Of a stretch of 64,000 nucleotides of DNA, positions 45,183 to 53,760 are shown one piece after another. The stretch's first letter is position 1. Each line of letters begins with the position of its first letter. A model generated the notes under the pieces. That model did no database searches. It was not told where the DNA came from and saw only the letters and a list, made by a program, of their open reading frames with translations. The position numbers were made by a program, and so were the translations under genes. This DNA comes from an uncultured Desulfovibrio sp. (GTDB lineage: Bacteria > Desulfobacterota > Desulfovibrionia > Desulfovibrionales > Desulfovibrionaceae): contig NZ_CASDOY010000002.1 of assembly GCF_949282365.1 (NCBI RefSeq), positions 1-64,000 on the forward strand, written 5' to 3'.

Positions 45183-45532
45183 TCAGGCGGTGAAGATGCC
45201 GTCCGGCCAGCGGCGAAAAAAGTCCTGTCCGGCGGCAGCGGTGCGCCCGCTCAGGATGCTGGCGTCCTCGCGTATGGCCGCCACGCCCAGCCGGGCGGAG
45301 GCCAGTTTGCAGGCATGGTCCATAAGCCGGCGCTCCATGCGGGCGGCGTCGGCCCCGGCGTGGAAGTGCAGGGCCAGTTGCCCCGCTCCTGCCCGGAAGG
45401 CCTGGTGGGCGTGATGTCCGTGGAGGCCAGCAGGACGGCGTCGGGCGGCAGGTCGTGTCGTCGTGCCGGTGCGGCGCAGGCGTCCCGTCCAGGGCCTCCG
45501 GGGGAGGCGGCGCTCTCCGTTGCTCCTGTCAT
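45183..45532 (-). pseudogene. small hypothetical gene with a frameshift
   Basis: Two overlapping frames give one plausible protein of about 116 residues. The first half (MTGATESAASPGG to LLASTDITPT) is in one frame, and the second (AFRAGAGQLALHFHAGADAA, then RRLMDHACKLASARLGVAAI to the stop at 45183) in another. Restoring one C in the run at 45403-45409 would join them as TPTQAFRAG. This could be a sequencing error or a real single-base deletion. The fold and function are not recognised. It lies 30 bp before cinA on the same strand. Confidence 0.45.
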
Positions 45533-45597
45533 ACACGCGGAAGACCTGGAGGGAAAGACTTGCTCCTCCTGTATGCTTTTGCTAGTAGCTATATATT

Positions 45598-47307
45598 ATG
45601 CCCGGGATGGACACTATGAGCGATGTACCGTTACCTGCTGATTTGCCCGAACTCCGGTTGGAAGAGACCGGGGACGCCCTGTGGCAGTGGAACGTCCTTG
45701 ACGACGTCCTCGTCCTGAGCCCTCAGGCCGCCTCTCTGCTGGGCCGGGAGGAGCCGGGCCTTTTCAGGGGCAGTTTCCGGGAGCTGTGTGAAAGCCTGCC
45801 CGTCGCACGGCGGGAAGGGACACGCCAGCTGCTCCGCAGCGTGAGCGATCTGTCGTCGGAAGCGGCCACGGAGGTCCTCCAGACCATCGCCGAGGACATC
45901 GTCTGCTGCCGCTGTATCGTGCTGGAGCGTTTCCCCACGGGAAAGCCCCGCAGCCTGGTGGGCATGCTGACCCGCATGGACGGCCGGAGACGCCTGTACG
46001 CGGCCTGCGGCGACGGCAACTGGGTCTATGATCTTGCCCGGCAGGAATTCTCCCTGGACAGGAGCTGCGCCCGCCTGCTCCAGCGCTCCGAAGACGGCCC
46101 GCTGCGCGCCCCCCTCCAGACGGTGCTGGACATGCTGACGCCCGAATCGGCCCGGCTGCTGCTGGACCGCTTCGCCCAGCGTTTCGCATCCGATCTTTCC
46201 AACAACAGTTTCGTGGAACGCCTGCTCCTGGATCTGCCGGACGGCAGCCGGAAGCGCTTTCTCGTCTGTGGTGCCCTGGTAGGACGCGGGGAGTACGGCA
46301 GGCCGGCCTACATGACGGGCAATCTTGTCTGCGAGGACAGGGACGAGCTCCCGGACTCGGCCTCGGGCAAGAACAACGAGATCTCCCTCATGGCCCTGTT
46401 CGACGGCGGCGACGGCCTGTGGGACTGGAACATAGAAAAGGATACCATCTACTACAGCCCCCGCTACATCACCATGCTGGGCTATGATGAGGGCAGCTTC
46501 GGCTATACCTTCGCGAGCTGGCGGGACAAGCTGCATCCTGACGAAAAAACGAGCATCCTGAAACAGCAGATGGACGTCATCATGTCGCCCCGCTACGGCG
46601 ACAGCTACGAGCAGTCCTTCCGCATGCGCAGGGCGGACGGCTCCTACTGCTGGATCCTGAGCCGCGCCCGCGTGCTGCGGCGCAACAGCCACGGCCGCGC
46701 CATGCGCCTCATCGGCCTGCATACGGACATCACCACCACCCAGGGGGAACGCGATCGCCTGGCGGAAATGATCGAATACGACCCTCTGACCGATGCCCAC
46801 AGCCTGGTCTATTTTTACCATGAGCTGGACCGCCTGTCCCGGCTGGCGGACATGAAGGTCTGCATCATCAGCTGTGACGTCAACGGCCTGAAACTGGTCA
46901 ACGACTACCTGGGCCACGAGACCGGCAACGACATGCTGCAGTCCGCGGTCCGTCTGCTGCGCACGTCCGTCCGTTCCTCGGACTGTGTGGCGCGGCTGGG
47001 CGGCGACGAGTTCGCCGTGCTGCTGCCCCAGTGCGACCTGCGCAACGCCACGCGGATCCTGGAAAAGATCCGGGGCGTGTTCATGCACTACAACGAGCAT
47101 TCCGGCAATGTGCCGGTCATCATGTCCTTCGGCCTTTCCGGTACCGAGGAGGCCGCCTCGCTGCGGGAGGCCCTGGCCCTGGCCGACCGGCGCATGCTCC
47201 ATGAAAAGCACTCCAGTCGCCTGGATTCCGGTCATGCCATCAAGGCCTGGATAGAAAAGAGCAAGGATTGCGTGGTCTCACTGGAGGATACACGTTATGA
47301 CGGCTGA
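45598..47307 (+). CDS. PAS-GGDEF diguanylate cyclase
   Basis: A cytoplasmic protein of up to 569 aa. Residues 20-250 may be a degenerate PAS-like sensor. A clear PAS/PAC domain follows at about 265-385 (YYSPRYITMLGYDE, FRMRRADGSYCWILSRARV, HTDIT), then a GGDEF domain. GGDEF is intact at 468-472, and the inhibitory I-site RSSD at 459-462 is present, so it should make c-di-GMP with product feedback. The domain's opening reads YDPLTDAHSLVYF instead of the usual DxLTGLxNRRxF. The start is uncertain: ATG codons at 45598, 45607 and 45616 are all possible, and a TATATT -10-like box at 45592 favours the later ones. Its end overlaps the pseudouridine synthase gene by 11 bp. Confidence 0.85.
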   Translation: MPGMDTMSDVPLPADLPELRLEETGDALWQWNVLDDVLVLSPQAASLLGREEPGLFRGSFRELCESLPVARREGTRQLLRSVSDLSSEAATEVLQTIAEDIVCCRCIVLERFPTGKPRSLVGMLTRMDGRRRLYAACGDGNWVYDLARQEFSLDRSCARLLQRSEDGPLRAPLQTVLDMLTPESARLLLDRFAQRFASDLSNNSFVERLLLDLPDGSRKRFLVCGALVGRGEYGRPAYMTGNLVCEDRDELPDSASGKNNEISLMALFDGGDGLWDWNIEKDTIYYSPRYITMLGYDEGSFGYTFASWRDKLHPDEKTSILKQQMDVIMSPRYGDSYEQSFRMRRADGSYCWILSRARVLRRNSHGRAMRLIGLHTDITTTQGERDRLAEMIEYDPLTDAHSLVYFYHELDRLSRLADMKVCIISCDVNGLKLVNDYLGHETGNDMLQSAVRLLRTSVRSSDCVARLGGDEFAVLLPQCDLRNATRILEKIRGVFMHYNEHSGNVPVIMSFGLSGTEEAASLREALALADRRMLHEKHSSRLDSGHAIKAWIEKSKDCVVSLEDTRYDG

Positions 47308-48307
47308 AACGCCCGATCCCAATACGGTCGTTGTGGATCCCCGCGAAGGCGGGCAGAAACTCCTGCAGTTTTTGCAGCGCCGCCTGGAGCTGCCCCCGTC
47401 GCTGCTGCATCGCTGGATCCGCACGGGACAGGTGCGCCTCAACGGCTGCCGCGCCCGGCCCTTCTGCCTGGTGGCCGCAGGCGACAGCGTGCGCCTGCCG
47501 CCCTTCGCGCTGGGCATGAGCCGCCAGAGCAAGGCCCCCGGCAGCGGACGGCCGCAGGAGCAGGGCGGCGACAGGCCCCGGCCTCCGGCCCTGCCGTCCG
47601 CACCGCGCCCCTTGCAGAAGGACGGCGACCTCTGGGTCTTCTGCAAGCCCGCCGGGCTGCCCACCCATCCCGGCACCGGCCATGCGGACAGCCTGTCCAG
47701 CCGTCTGGCGGCCCAGGCCGGGGACGCGCCCTTCAAGCCCACGCCTGTGCATCGTCTGGACAAGGACACCTCCGGCATCCTGCTGGTGGCGGCCAGCTTC
47801 GGGGTCCTGCGCGAACTGACCACGGCCCTGCGCGAACGGCGCATGAAGAAGGAATATCTGGCCTGGGTGGAAGGTCGCTGGCCGTACGGCGGCGTGCGCC
47901 TGTTCCGGCACTGGCTGCGCAAGGACAAGGAGAGCGCGGGCGGACGCCAGCAGATGCGTGTGCGCCGGCAGGGCGCGGGCGGTGGCGCCCCCGGGGAGGC
48001 GGAGGCCCTGCTCCTGGTGCGGCCCCTGTGCGTGGAGAGCGGCCGCAGTCTGCTGCTGGTGCGGCTGCTGACCGGCCGTACCCACCAGATCCGGGCCCAG
48101 CTGGCCGCCCTGGGCCATCCCATCGAGGGCGATGTCAAATACGGGGCCCGCGGACGGGCCGCCGGGAGCCCCATGTATCTGCACGCCATGCGCGTCATCC
48201 TGCCGGACGGGCGGCGCTTCTCCTGCCTGCCCGACTGGCCCGCCGACCGGCTGCCGCCGGCCCTGCCCGACGAGATCGAGGAGGCGCCGGGCCGGGCGGC
48301 TGGATGA
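47297..48307 (+). CDS. RluA family pseudouridine synthase
   Basis: A 336-aa enzyme that isomerises uridine to pseudouridine in rRNA or tRNA. It has an N-terminal S4 RNA-binding domain (about 15-75, SLLHRWIRTGQVRLNG) and a catalytic domain with HRLDKDTSGILLVA, whose Asp is the nucleophile, and LLTGRTHQIRAQLAALGHP. A Pro/Gly-rich linker of about 25 residues separates them. GGAGG lies nine bases before the ATG, inside the end of the diguanylate cyclase gene. The exact target base (RluC/RluD class) cannot be decided here. Confidence 0.9.
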   Translation: MTAETPDPNTVVVDPREGGQKLLQFLQRRLELPPSLLHRWIRTGQVRLNGCRARPFCLVAAGDSVRLPPFALGMSRQSKAPGSGRPQEQGGDRPRPPALPSAPRPLQKDGDLWVFCKPAGLPTHPGTGHADSLSSRLAAQAGDAPFKPTPVHRLDKDTSGILLVAASFGVLRELTTALRERRMKKEYLAWVEGRWPYGGVRLFRHWLRKDKESAGGRQQMRVRRQGAGGGAPGEAEALLLVRPLCVESGRSLLLVRLLTGRTHQIRAQLAALGHPIEGDVKYGARGRAAGSPMYLHAMRVILPDGRRFSCLPDWPADRLPPALPDEIEEAPGRAAG

Positions 48308-48330
48308 CGCGCTCCCGGGCGATATGACAG

Positions 48331-48355
48331 GGGACGGTCACGGACCGTCCCTTTT
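48331..48355 (+). terminator. intrinsic terminator after the pseudouridine synthase gene
   Basis: GGGACGGTC and GACCGTCCC (3-nt loop) are followed by TTTT. Confidence 0.85.
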
Positions 48356-48576
48356 CCCTTGCCACGGGCGGGGCCCCGTGCGGCGGCAGCCGGTCGGCGG
48401 GCCGCCATGCGCTGCCCTGTCCCGGCCTGCGTCGCCGGACAGCAGCGGCACGACAGAAGAACGCCTGTCGCGCAGGTGGTCGCTGTTGCCCTGTATGGTC
48501 CGTTGTCCCCTGCCGTGCGGACGGTCGCCATTGTCCGATCGAACGGATCTCCTGCTGTCGCCCCCGGCAGCGGGGA
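48356..48576. other. gene-free gap between convergent terminators
   Basis: About 220 bp between the terminators of two convergent genes; no gene or signal recognised. Confidence 0.5.
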
Positions 48577-48604
48577 ACAAAAAACCACCCGTCATGCGGG
48601 TGGT
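48577..48604 (-). terminator. intrinsic terminator of the PaaI-type thioesterase gene
   Basis: ACCACCCG and CGGGTGGT pair; six T follow on the minus strand. Confidence 0.85.
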
Positions 48605-48650
48605 CATCGTGTGTCCTGCGTCCGTGCCCGCTCAGGGGCGGGGGGACCGG

Positions 48651-49046
48651 CTAGCGGGGCAGGGGGGTGTTGGTCTGGAAACCGGTGGCCATGCACCGGG
48701 CCACATGGGCGCCGCTGCCGTCGTAGACATTGACGTCATAGGTGAGCACATGCGCGCCGTTGCGCACCAGGCGGGCCTCGGCCCTGAGGGGGCTGACCAG
48801 GCCGGGGCGCAGGTATTCGATGGTGGTGGAGAGGCTGACCACGGCGTATTCGTTATCGGCATTGGCGGCGGAACCGAAGGCCACGTCGGCCAGGGAGAAG
48901 ATGGCGCCGCCGTGGGCGACGCCCATGCCGTTTTTGTGGTTCTCTGTGATGGGCATGGTCACACGGGAATATTCCCGGGTGGCTTCTTCGATATCCATAT
49001 CAAGATAACGCACGAGCTTGTCGTGCTTGCGGACATAGCTTTCCAT
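48651..49046 (-). CDS. PaaI family hot-dog thioesterase
   Basis: A 131-aa hot-dog-fold protein, probably hydrolysing acyl- or aryl-CoA thioesters. The catalytic segment NGMGVAHGGAIFSLADVAFG has HGG at 45-47 and Asp54, and the central helix is followed by LSTTIEYLRPG. I start at ATG 49046, just after AAGGAG; the open frame upstream contains the terminator of the preceding gene. The physiological substrate is unknown. Confidence 0.85.
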   Translation of the reverse strand: MESYVRKHDKLVRYLDMDIEEATREYSRVTMPITENHKNGMGVAHGGAIFSLADVAFGSAANADNEYAVVSLSTTIEYLRPGLVSPLRAEARLVRNGAHVLTYDVNVYDGSGAHVARCMATGFQTNTPLPR

Positions 49047-49076
49047 AAAGGCTCCTTGTCCCCTGTACGGGGCATG

Positions 49077-49103
49077 AAAAAAGGCCGGAAGAACTCCGGC
49101 CTT
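49077..49103 (-). terminator. intrinsic terminator of the Tim44-like gene
   Basis: AAGGCCGGA and TCCGGCCTT (5-nt loop), then T-rich sequence on the minus strand. It separates the Tim44-like gene from the thioesterase gene. Confidence 0.85.
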
Positions 49104-49132
49104 CTGTTGGTGCTTGTTCTCCATTGGAGAGC

Positions 49133-50029
49133 TTACGCTACTTGCTGGATGCCGTCCAGTTTCCAGGTGCCTCCGTCGAGGATCCTGACGAAGTGCCAGA
49201 TCTCGCGCACATTGGACGGCGTGGTCTGTTCGGGGCGTTCGCGCATCAGCACGTCGAAATAGACCTGGGCGCGCTGTTCGGCGCCTTCGTTGACCACGCT
49301 CAGCAGCTGGGCGTTGACCAGCAGGATCTCGGTCTTGCTGGGGTCGGTCTCTTCGGCCAGCTGCTGGCGCACGGCTTCCATGACGGCCGGGCTGGCGAAC
49401 TGGGCGATATCGTTGAGGTCGCGGCTGTCCCAGGCGGCCTGCAGGCGGTTGTAGGCCATTTTCGCGCCGCGCAGGAACTCGTCGGCATCGAAATCCGCCG
49501 GCATGGGGATGACGGCTTCGGGCTGGGCCGCGCTGTTCTGGCCGCTCAGGCTGTCCCAGCCGGTGGCGGCGCCGTCGTCGCGCTGCATGGGCGCATCCAT
49601 GCCGCCCAGGGGCGAGCCGCCGGCAGAAGCCGGCGCGGGACTGGCCTTGCCGCGGGCACGGGCAAAGAGCTTCAGGCCCACGAACAGCAGGATGCCGAGC
49701 AGCAGGATGTCCATGATGCCGCCGCCGGAGAAGCCGCCGCCGAAGAGCAGGGAGCCGATGAGCGAACCGGCCAGAAGACCGCCCAGAAGGCCGCCCATGC
49801 CGCCGAGGAAGCCTTTTTTCTGGGGCTGCTGTGCCTGGGCCGCCTGCTGGCGCTGCTGCGTGCTCTGGCGCTGCATGGCGGAGGGAGCCGGGGCGGGCTG
49901 GGACATGGAGGGACGGCTGCCGAAGGAGCGGCCCCCGCCCAGACGGGCCGCGTCGGCCGTATCGGGCAGGGCGTAGATACAGGCGCCGGCCAGCATGATG
50001 AGCATGGTCAGGATGGCTTTGATTTTCAT
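49133..50029 (-). CDS. Tim44-like domain protein
   Basis: A 298-aa protein with a signal peptide or anchor (MKIKAILTMLIMLAGACIYA), a Gln/Pro-rich linker, a glycine-rich hydrophobic segment (about 70-105, GGMGGLLGGLLAGSLIGSLL) and a second hydrophobic stretch before residue 125. The C-terminal 150 residues form a Tim44-like domain (AKMAYNRLQAAWDSRDL, FVRILDGGTWKLDGIQQV). Bacterial relatives are membrane-associated proteins of unclear role. I start at ATG 50029, with GGAGA upstream; 37 further codons are open but would include the promoter region. It is monocistronic. Confidence 0.85.
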   Translation of the reverse strand: MKIKAILTMLIMLAGACIYALPDTADAARLGGGRSFGSRPSMSQPAPAPSAMQRQSTQQRQQAAQAQQPQKKGFLGGMGGLLGGLLAGSLIGSLLFGGGFSGGGIMDILLLGILLFVGLKLFARARGKASPAPASAGGSPLGGMDAPMQRDDGAATGWDSLSGQNSAAQPEAVIPMPADFDADEFLRGAKMAYNRLQAAWDSRDLNDIAQFASPAVMEAVRQQLAEETDPSKTEILLVNAQLLSVVNEGAEQRAQVYFDVLMRERPEQTTPSNVREIWHFVRILDGGTWKLDGIQQVA

Positions 50030-50187
50030 TCGTGTCTCCGTATGTGTGAAAAAATGCACAGATGCCTCTTTTTCAGTACCATCTACTATAACGGCCTTGG
50101 GCAAAAAGGCAAGGCCTGCCGGGCCCGCATGACCGTCCACCGTGCTTTACCTGACTTTAACAGTCGGGAATAGCTGTTGAAAAATTC

Positions 50188-51252
50188 TTATTTCGCCGCG
50201 GCCTTGGCCGGTTTTTCCGGCAGGTCCTGGGCGTCCACATAGAGCCAGAGGACGCTGCCCACGGTCAGGGGGGTCGGCTGGCCGTCGGGGCCCTTGAGCG
50301 GCTGCCCGGGGACCTCCACCACGCAGCACCACCAGCCGGGCGCGTTGGGAATGAAGACGAAACGGCCGCCGTCGTCGGTGCGGGCTTCCAGATCATGCTG
50401 CCAGGACGGGCGCGCGGGCTTTTTCTCGGTGCGGATGCGGTCCATGTAGACGCGGGCATGGTCCAGGGGGCCTTCGGGGCCCACGGCCATACCGGCAAAG
50501 CAGCTGCCCGGGACAAGGCCGAAAGGACGGGTCAGGGGCAGGATCTCCAGACGCAGGCCCGCCCGGCGGTCCCAGCCTTCCTCCTCGCCGCAGACCGGCA
50601 GGATGCTCTTGACATACTGCTGTTCGAAGCAGCGGCGCTCCGCATTGTAGCGCGGGCGGGTCTCGGTGATGAACTGATAGAGACCGGCTTTGTCGATGGC
50701 CACATTGGCGCCCCAGGCCCTGACATCCAGATAGAGGCTTTCTTCCATGTCGCCCAGCAGGTCGCGGCGCTCGGGCTGGGGATTGCCGTTGACGGCACGG
50801 GTCTGGGCGTCATAGCGCAGCGCGGCGAAAAGCTGGGGCATGTCCATGGGCAGGGCGGCATGCTCCCGGGGGCGCATCAGGCTGATGAGCATGTCCACTT
50901 CCTCATCGAGCGGCGCGGGCTGCGGTCCCTCCGTGGCGCCGCTGTCGGTGGCGGTGGCGCCTTCGGCGGGCGTTTGCCCGTCGGTCTCCGCCGTGGCCTT
51001 GCCGTCCTTCCCGGCAGGGGCGGCCTTGCGCTCCTGACTGTCCTTGTGTTCGGCGTTTTTGCCTTCCCGGGCCTGTTTGCGCGCCTGCCCGTCAGGGCGC
51101 GCGGCCTGCGCGTCCTTTTTGTCCGCAGGGGCGTCGATGCTGGTCCGGCTGGGGATGAGCAGGGTCACTTCGGCGCGGGCAGGGGCAGTGGCGAGCAGGA
51201 AGACGGCCAGGGACAGGGTACAGGCCAGCAGGGCGGCGCGTGGCAATGGCAT
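50188..51252 (-). CDS. DUF4198-type periplasmic protein
   Basis: A 354-aa protein with a signal peptide (MPLPRAALLACTLSLAVFLL, ending near ARA-EV) and a low-complexity, highly charged stretch (about 40-110) rich in Lys, Glu, Ala and Gln. The C-terminal part (about 110-345) matches DUF4198 in RPFGLVPGSCFAGMAVGP, HARVYMDRI and TDDGGRFVFIPNAPGWWCC. Relatives include NikK-type proteins associated with nickel or cobalt uptake; there is no metal transporter next to this copy, so that role is open. AAGGAC precedes the ATG at 51252. A large open frame continues upstream but is a shadow. Confidence 0.75.
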   Translation of the reverse strand: MPLPRAALLACTLSLAVFLLATAPARAEVTLLIPSRTSIDAPADKKDAQAARPDGQARKQAREGKNAEHKDSQERKAAPAGKDGKATAETDGQTPAEGATATDSGATEGPQPAPLDEEVDMLISLMRPREHAALPMDMPQLFAALRYDAQTRAVNGNPQPERRDLLGDMEESLYLDVRAWGANVAIDKAGLYQFITETRPRYNAERRCFEQQYVKSILPVCGEEEGWDRRAGLRLEILPLTRPFGLVPGSCFAGMAVGPEGPLDHARVYMDRIRTEKKPARPSWQHDLEARTDDGGRFVFIPNAPGWWCCVVEVPGQPLKGPDGQPTPLTVGSVLWLYVDAQDLPEKPAKAAAK

Positions 51253-51565
51253 GCTTTTGTCCTTGTTTTTTAGGGGAAAGATGCAAGAGATGTAGCAATA
51301 TTCGCCGGTTTTGTCATGCGTCATTTCCACCGCCTTCCGTGGGCGGGGAGGGCGAAGTTGAAGTGGCGGGCCAGCCTGATGCGCCCGCTGAGAGAGCCCG
51401 CGCGGGGACGGGGCCTGCCGGGCCGGCGTGCCATCCTCTCCGCCGGGGCCGCGTTGGTTCCCGGCATCCGCCGCCGGCTGCGGTCCGGGGCGCGGCGCCT
51501 CTTCCTTTTTGATGCTGCGGTCCCGGCGCTTGGGAGCGGCGACATCGATGGGCCCTCGTCGCCGC
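51253..51565. other. gene-free region between the DUF4198 gene and comF
   Basis: About 310 bp with an AT-richer patch at 51250-51320, likely the promoter region of the DUF4198 gene. No gene seen. Confidence 0.4.
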
Positions 51566-52393
51566 TTAGGGCAGGGGCGTGCGTGCCAGGGCCAGGACGT
51601 CCACGCGCCGGGCCCCTGCCGCGCGCAGCGCTTCGGCGGCGGTCCGCAGGGTGCTGCCGGTGGTGATGATGTCGTCCACCAGCCAGAGATGCAGGCCTTC
51701 GAGCGCGGGCGCGCAAAAGCTCCCCACAGGGTTGCGCCGTCGCAGGGCCGCGGGCAGGCCGGTCTGCGGCGGGACCTCCTTCGTGCGACGCAGCAGGGGC
51801 CGCACGGGCAGGTCCAGCTGCAGCCCCAGGGCCACGGCCAGTTCGTGGGCCTGATTGTAGCCGCGCCGGAAAAGGTGTTTGGGATGCTGGGGAACAGGCA
51901 CGATGACGTCGGGCAGGGGCAGACAGGCGGCGGCTTCCAGCAGCATCCCTGCCAGCAGGAAGGCCAGGGCGGGGCGGCCGCCGTGCTTGAAGCGCAGGAT
52001 GAGCTGGCGCAGGCGTCCTCCGTAGTCGCCGCAGAGGGCCAGGGCCTGCCAAGGGGGCGGACGGTGCAGGCAGTCACCACACAGCTGCCGTCCGCCGGCC
52101 GGCCCGGGCAGGGACAGGCCGCAACTGCGGCAGCGGGCCCCGGAGAGCGGGGGCAGGGCGCGGGCGCAGTCGGCGCACAGGCCGCAGGCCCGCATGCGCG
52201 CCCGCAGAAGGGGCTCCGCCGTCTTCGCGCAGTCCGCTCCGCTGACAGGCATGCCGCAGGCCGGGCAACGGTGTTCGTCCAGTCCCAGCAGGATGGTCAG
52301 GGCCTGAAGCAGACGGGACGGCCGCCCGGGGACAGCGGCCCCGGACAGGCCGGGAGCGTCCGCCGGGACGTCCGTGATCTCAGGGACGCGCAT
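51566..52393 (-). CDS. comF: ComF family protein (phosphoribosyltransferase fold)
   Basis: A 275-aa protein. Residues 40-110 carry cysteine pairs of a Zn-ribbon (CPACG, CGLCADC, CRSCG, LCGDC), and the rest is a type I phosphoribosyltransferase fold with the PRPP loop VDDIITTGST near residue 243. The family is needed for DNA uptake in naturally competent bacteria, but homologues occur widely without proven competence. The start ATG at 52393 lacks a Shine-Dalgarno and overlaps the end of the flavin reductase gene by 14 bp, so coupled translation is likely. Confidence 0.85.
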   Translation of the reverse strand: MRVPEITDVPADAPGLSGAAVPGRPSRLLQALTILLGLDEHRCPACGMPVSGADCAKTAEPLLRARMRACGLCADCARALPPLSGARCRSCGLSLPGPAGGRQLCGDCLHRPPPWQALALCGDYGGRLRQLILRFKHGGRPALAFLLAGMLLEAAACLPLPDVIVPVPQHPKHLFRRGYNQAHELAVALGLQLDLPVRPLLRRTKEVPPQTGLPAALRRRNPVGSFCAPALEGLHLWLVDDIITTGSTLRTAAEALRAAGARRVDVLALARTPLP

Positions 52394-52979
52394 GGGGGGT
52401 CGTGTGCCAGCGCCCGGCCCAGTCCCGGCCCCAGTGGCGCAGTCCGTCGCAGAGCTCTGGACGGGCGAGCAGGTCCCCTGGCGCAGCCAGTCCGCGCAGG
52501 GTGCGGGTGTCGGCCAGAGAGGAGCCGAAACAGGCGAAGAAATATTTGAGCCCCAGCAGGCTGCCGCTGAAGAGCTGCTCCCCGCGCGGACGGGCCGCCG
52601 CCAGCGCCGCCAGCACCACGGGGCCCCGGACCGCGCCCCCGCCGCTCTCCCGGACGGACCAGAGGCGCTGGCCACGATCCACCAGGGCCTTGGCCTGGGC
52701 GGGCAGACCGTAGAAATAGACGGGCGAGGTCCAGAGCACGAGATCCGCGGCGGCGATGGCCGCGAAGACGGCTTCCGTGTCATCGTCCGGGGACAGCGGG
52801 CAGGCGTGGGGCGGCCGGGCGCAGCTCTGGCAGCCGCGGCAGGGGCGGATGCGCTTTTCCTGCAGGGCGATCTCCTCCACGGCCGCGCCGCTGCCGGACA
52901 GTCCCTCCAGTATCAGGCGCGCCATGGTCCGTGTGGTGCCGTTGGCGCGGGGACTGCCCAGCAGGGAAAGGATGCGCAT
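52380..52979 (-). CDS. flavodoxin-like NADPH-dependent FMN reductase family protein
   Basis: A 199-aa flavodoxin-fold protein. It begins MRILSLLGSPRANGTTRTM, the FMN-phosphate loop, and has a cysteine pattern CRGCQSCARPPHACP (about 49-63) as in iron-sulfur flavoproteins and related quinone or multimeric-flavodoxin reductases, then VLWTSPVYFYGLPAQAKALVDR. Its ATG shares the A of the preceding gene's TGA stop (TGATG). Its electron acceptor is unknown. Confidence 0.85.
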   Translation of the reverse strand: MRILSLLGSPRANGTTRTMARLILEGLSGSGAAVEEIALQEKRIRPCRGCQSCARPPHACPLSPDDDTEAVFAAIAAADLVLWTSPVYFYGLPAQAKALVDRGQRLWSVRESGGGAVRGPVVLAALAAARPRGEQLFSGSLLGLKYFFACFGSSLADTRTLRGLAAPGDLLARPELCDGLRHWGRDWAGRWHTTPHARP

Positions 52980-53602
52980 CAGCGGAAATCCCCGCAGAAG
53001 GGATTGTTGCGGCGTTCGTCGCCGATGCTGGTGGCCGGGCCGTGGCCGGGCAGGACGCCGGTCTCGTCCGGAAGGGCAAAGAGCACCTGACGGATGGAGC
53101 GCAACAGGGTGTCATGATCGCCGCCGGGGAAGTCCGTGCGGCCCAGGGAGCGGTAGAAGAGGGCGTCCCCGGTGAAGACGGCCTTTTCCTCCGGGAAGTA
53201 ATAGGAGACGCCGCCGGGCGTGTGTCCGGGCGTGTCCAGCACCGTGCAGGCCATGCCGCCGAAGACCTGCTCGCCCATGGGCAGGTCCCGGCTCTCGAAG
53301 GGGGGCACCGGCGGGAAGCCCCAGATGCCGCCGTCGGAGGATTCCGTGCCCGCCAGGCAGGCATCGTTGGCCGGGGAATAGACGGGCGCGCCGGTCTCGC
53401 GCACCAGGGTGGCCACGCCGTACATGTGGTCGAAGTGACGGTGCGTGAGGCAGATGGCGGCCAGGGTCAGGCCCTTGGCGCGCAGGTCGTGCAGGATGGG
53501 GGCGGGATCGCCGCCCGCGTCGATGACCACGGCCTGGCCCTCCTTGTAGACAAGGTAGCTGTTGGTCTCCAGCGGGCCCAGAGCATAGACGGAATAGGGC
53601 AT
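52979..53602 (-). CDS. MBL fold metallo-hydrolase (glyoxalase II-like)
   Basis: A 207-aa metallo-beta-lactamase-fold protein with the metal motif THRHFDH at 53-59, further ligand residues in DTPGHTPGGVSYYF (near 135-148) and the C-terminal LPGHGPAT. Size and motifs fit the hydroxyacylglutathione-hydrolase-like group. AGGAAA precedes the ATG. It heads a tight three-gene unit with the flavin reductase and comF. Confidence 0.85.
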   Translation of the reverse strand: MPYSVYALGPLETNSYLVYKEGQAVVIDAGGDPAPILHDLRAKGLTLAAICLTHRHFDHMYGVATLVRETGAPVYSPANDACLAGTESSDGGIWGFPPVPPFESRDLPMGEQVFGGMACTVLDTPGHTPGGVSYYFPEEKAVFTGDALFYRSLGRTDFPGGDHDTLLRSIRQVLFALPDETGVLPGHGPATSIGDERRNNPFCGDFR

Positions 53603-53725
53603 GGTTGTTTCCTTTGTGAAAGGGGATTTCCCTCTTGGTAGCGCAGGAGGGCGCGGGGGGCAAGTTCCGTGCTTTGCCGTCGCCTGCGTCCGCCCGGCGC
53701 GGCGGCAGGGATTCTTGAATTTTTC

Positions 53726-53754
53726 TAGACAACAGCCGGGGCGCTCACTACACT
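53726..53754 (+). promoter_or_regulatory. promoter giving a probably leaderless mRNA
   Basis: TAGACA (53726-53731), a 17-bp spacer and TACACT (53749-53754) are followed by exactly six bases before the ATG at 53761. Transcription would therefore begin at or next to the start codon; the gene indeed has no Shine-Dalgarno sequence. Confidence 0.5.
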
Positions 53755-53760
53755 GCCGCT

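Noticed and set aside
51253..52080. Upstream extension of the DUF4198 frame
   Set aside because: Overlaps comF in another frame; the signal peptide at 51252 marks the true start.
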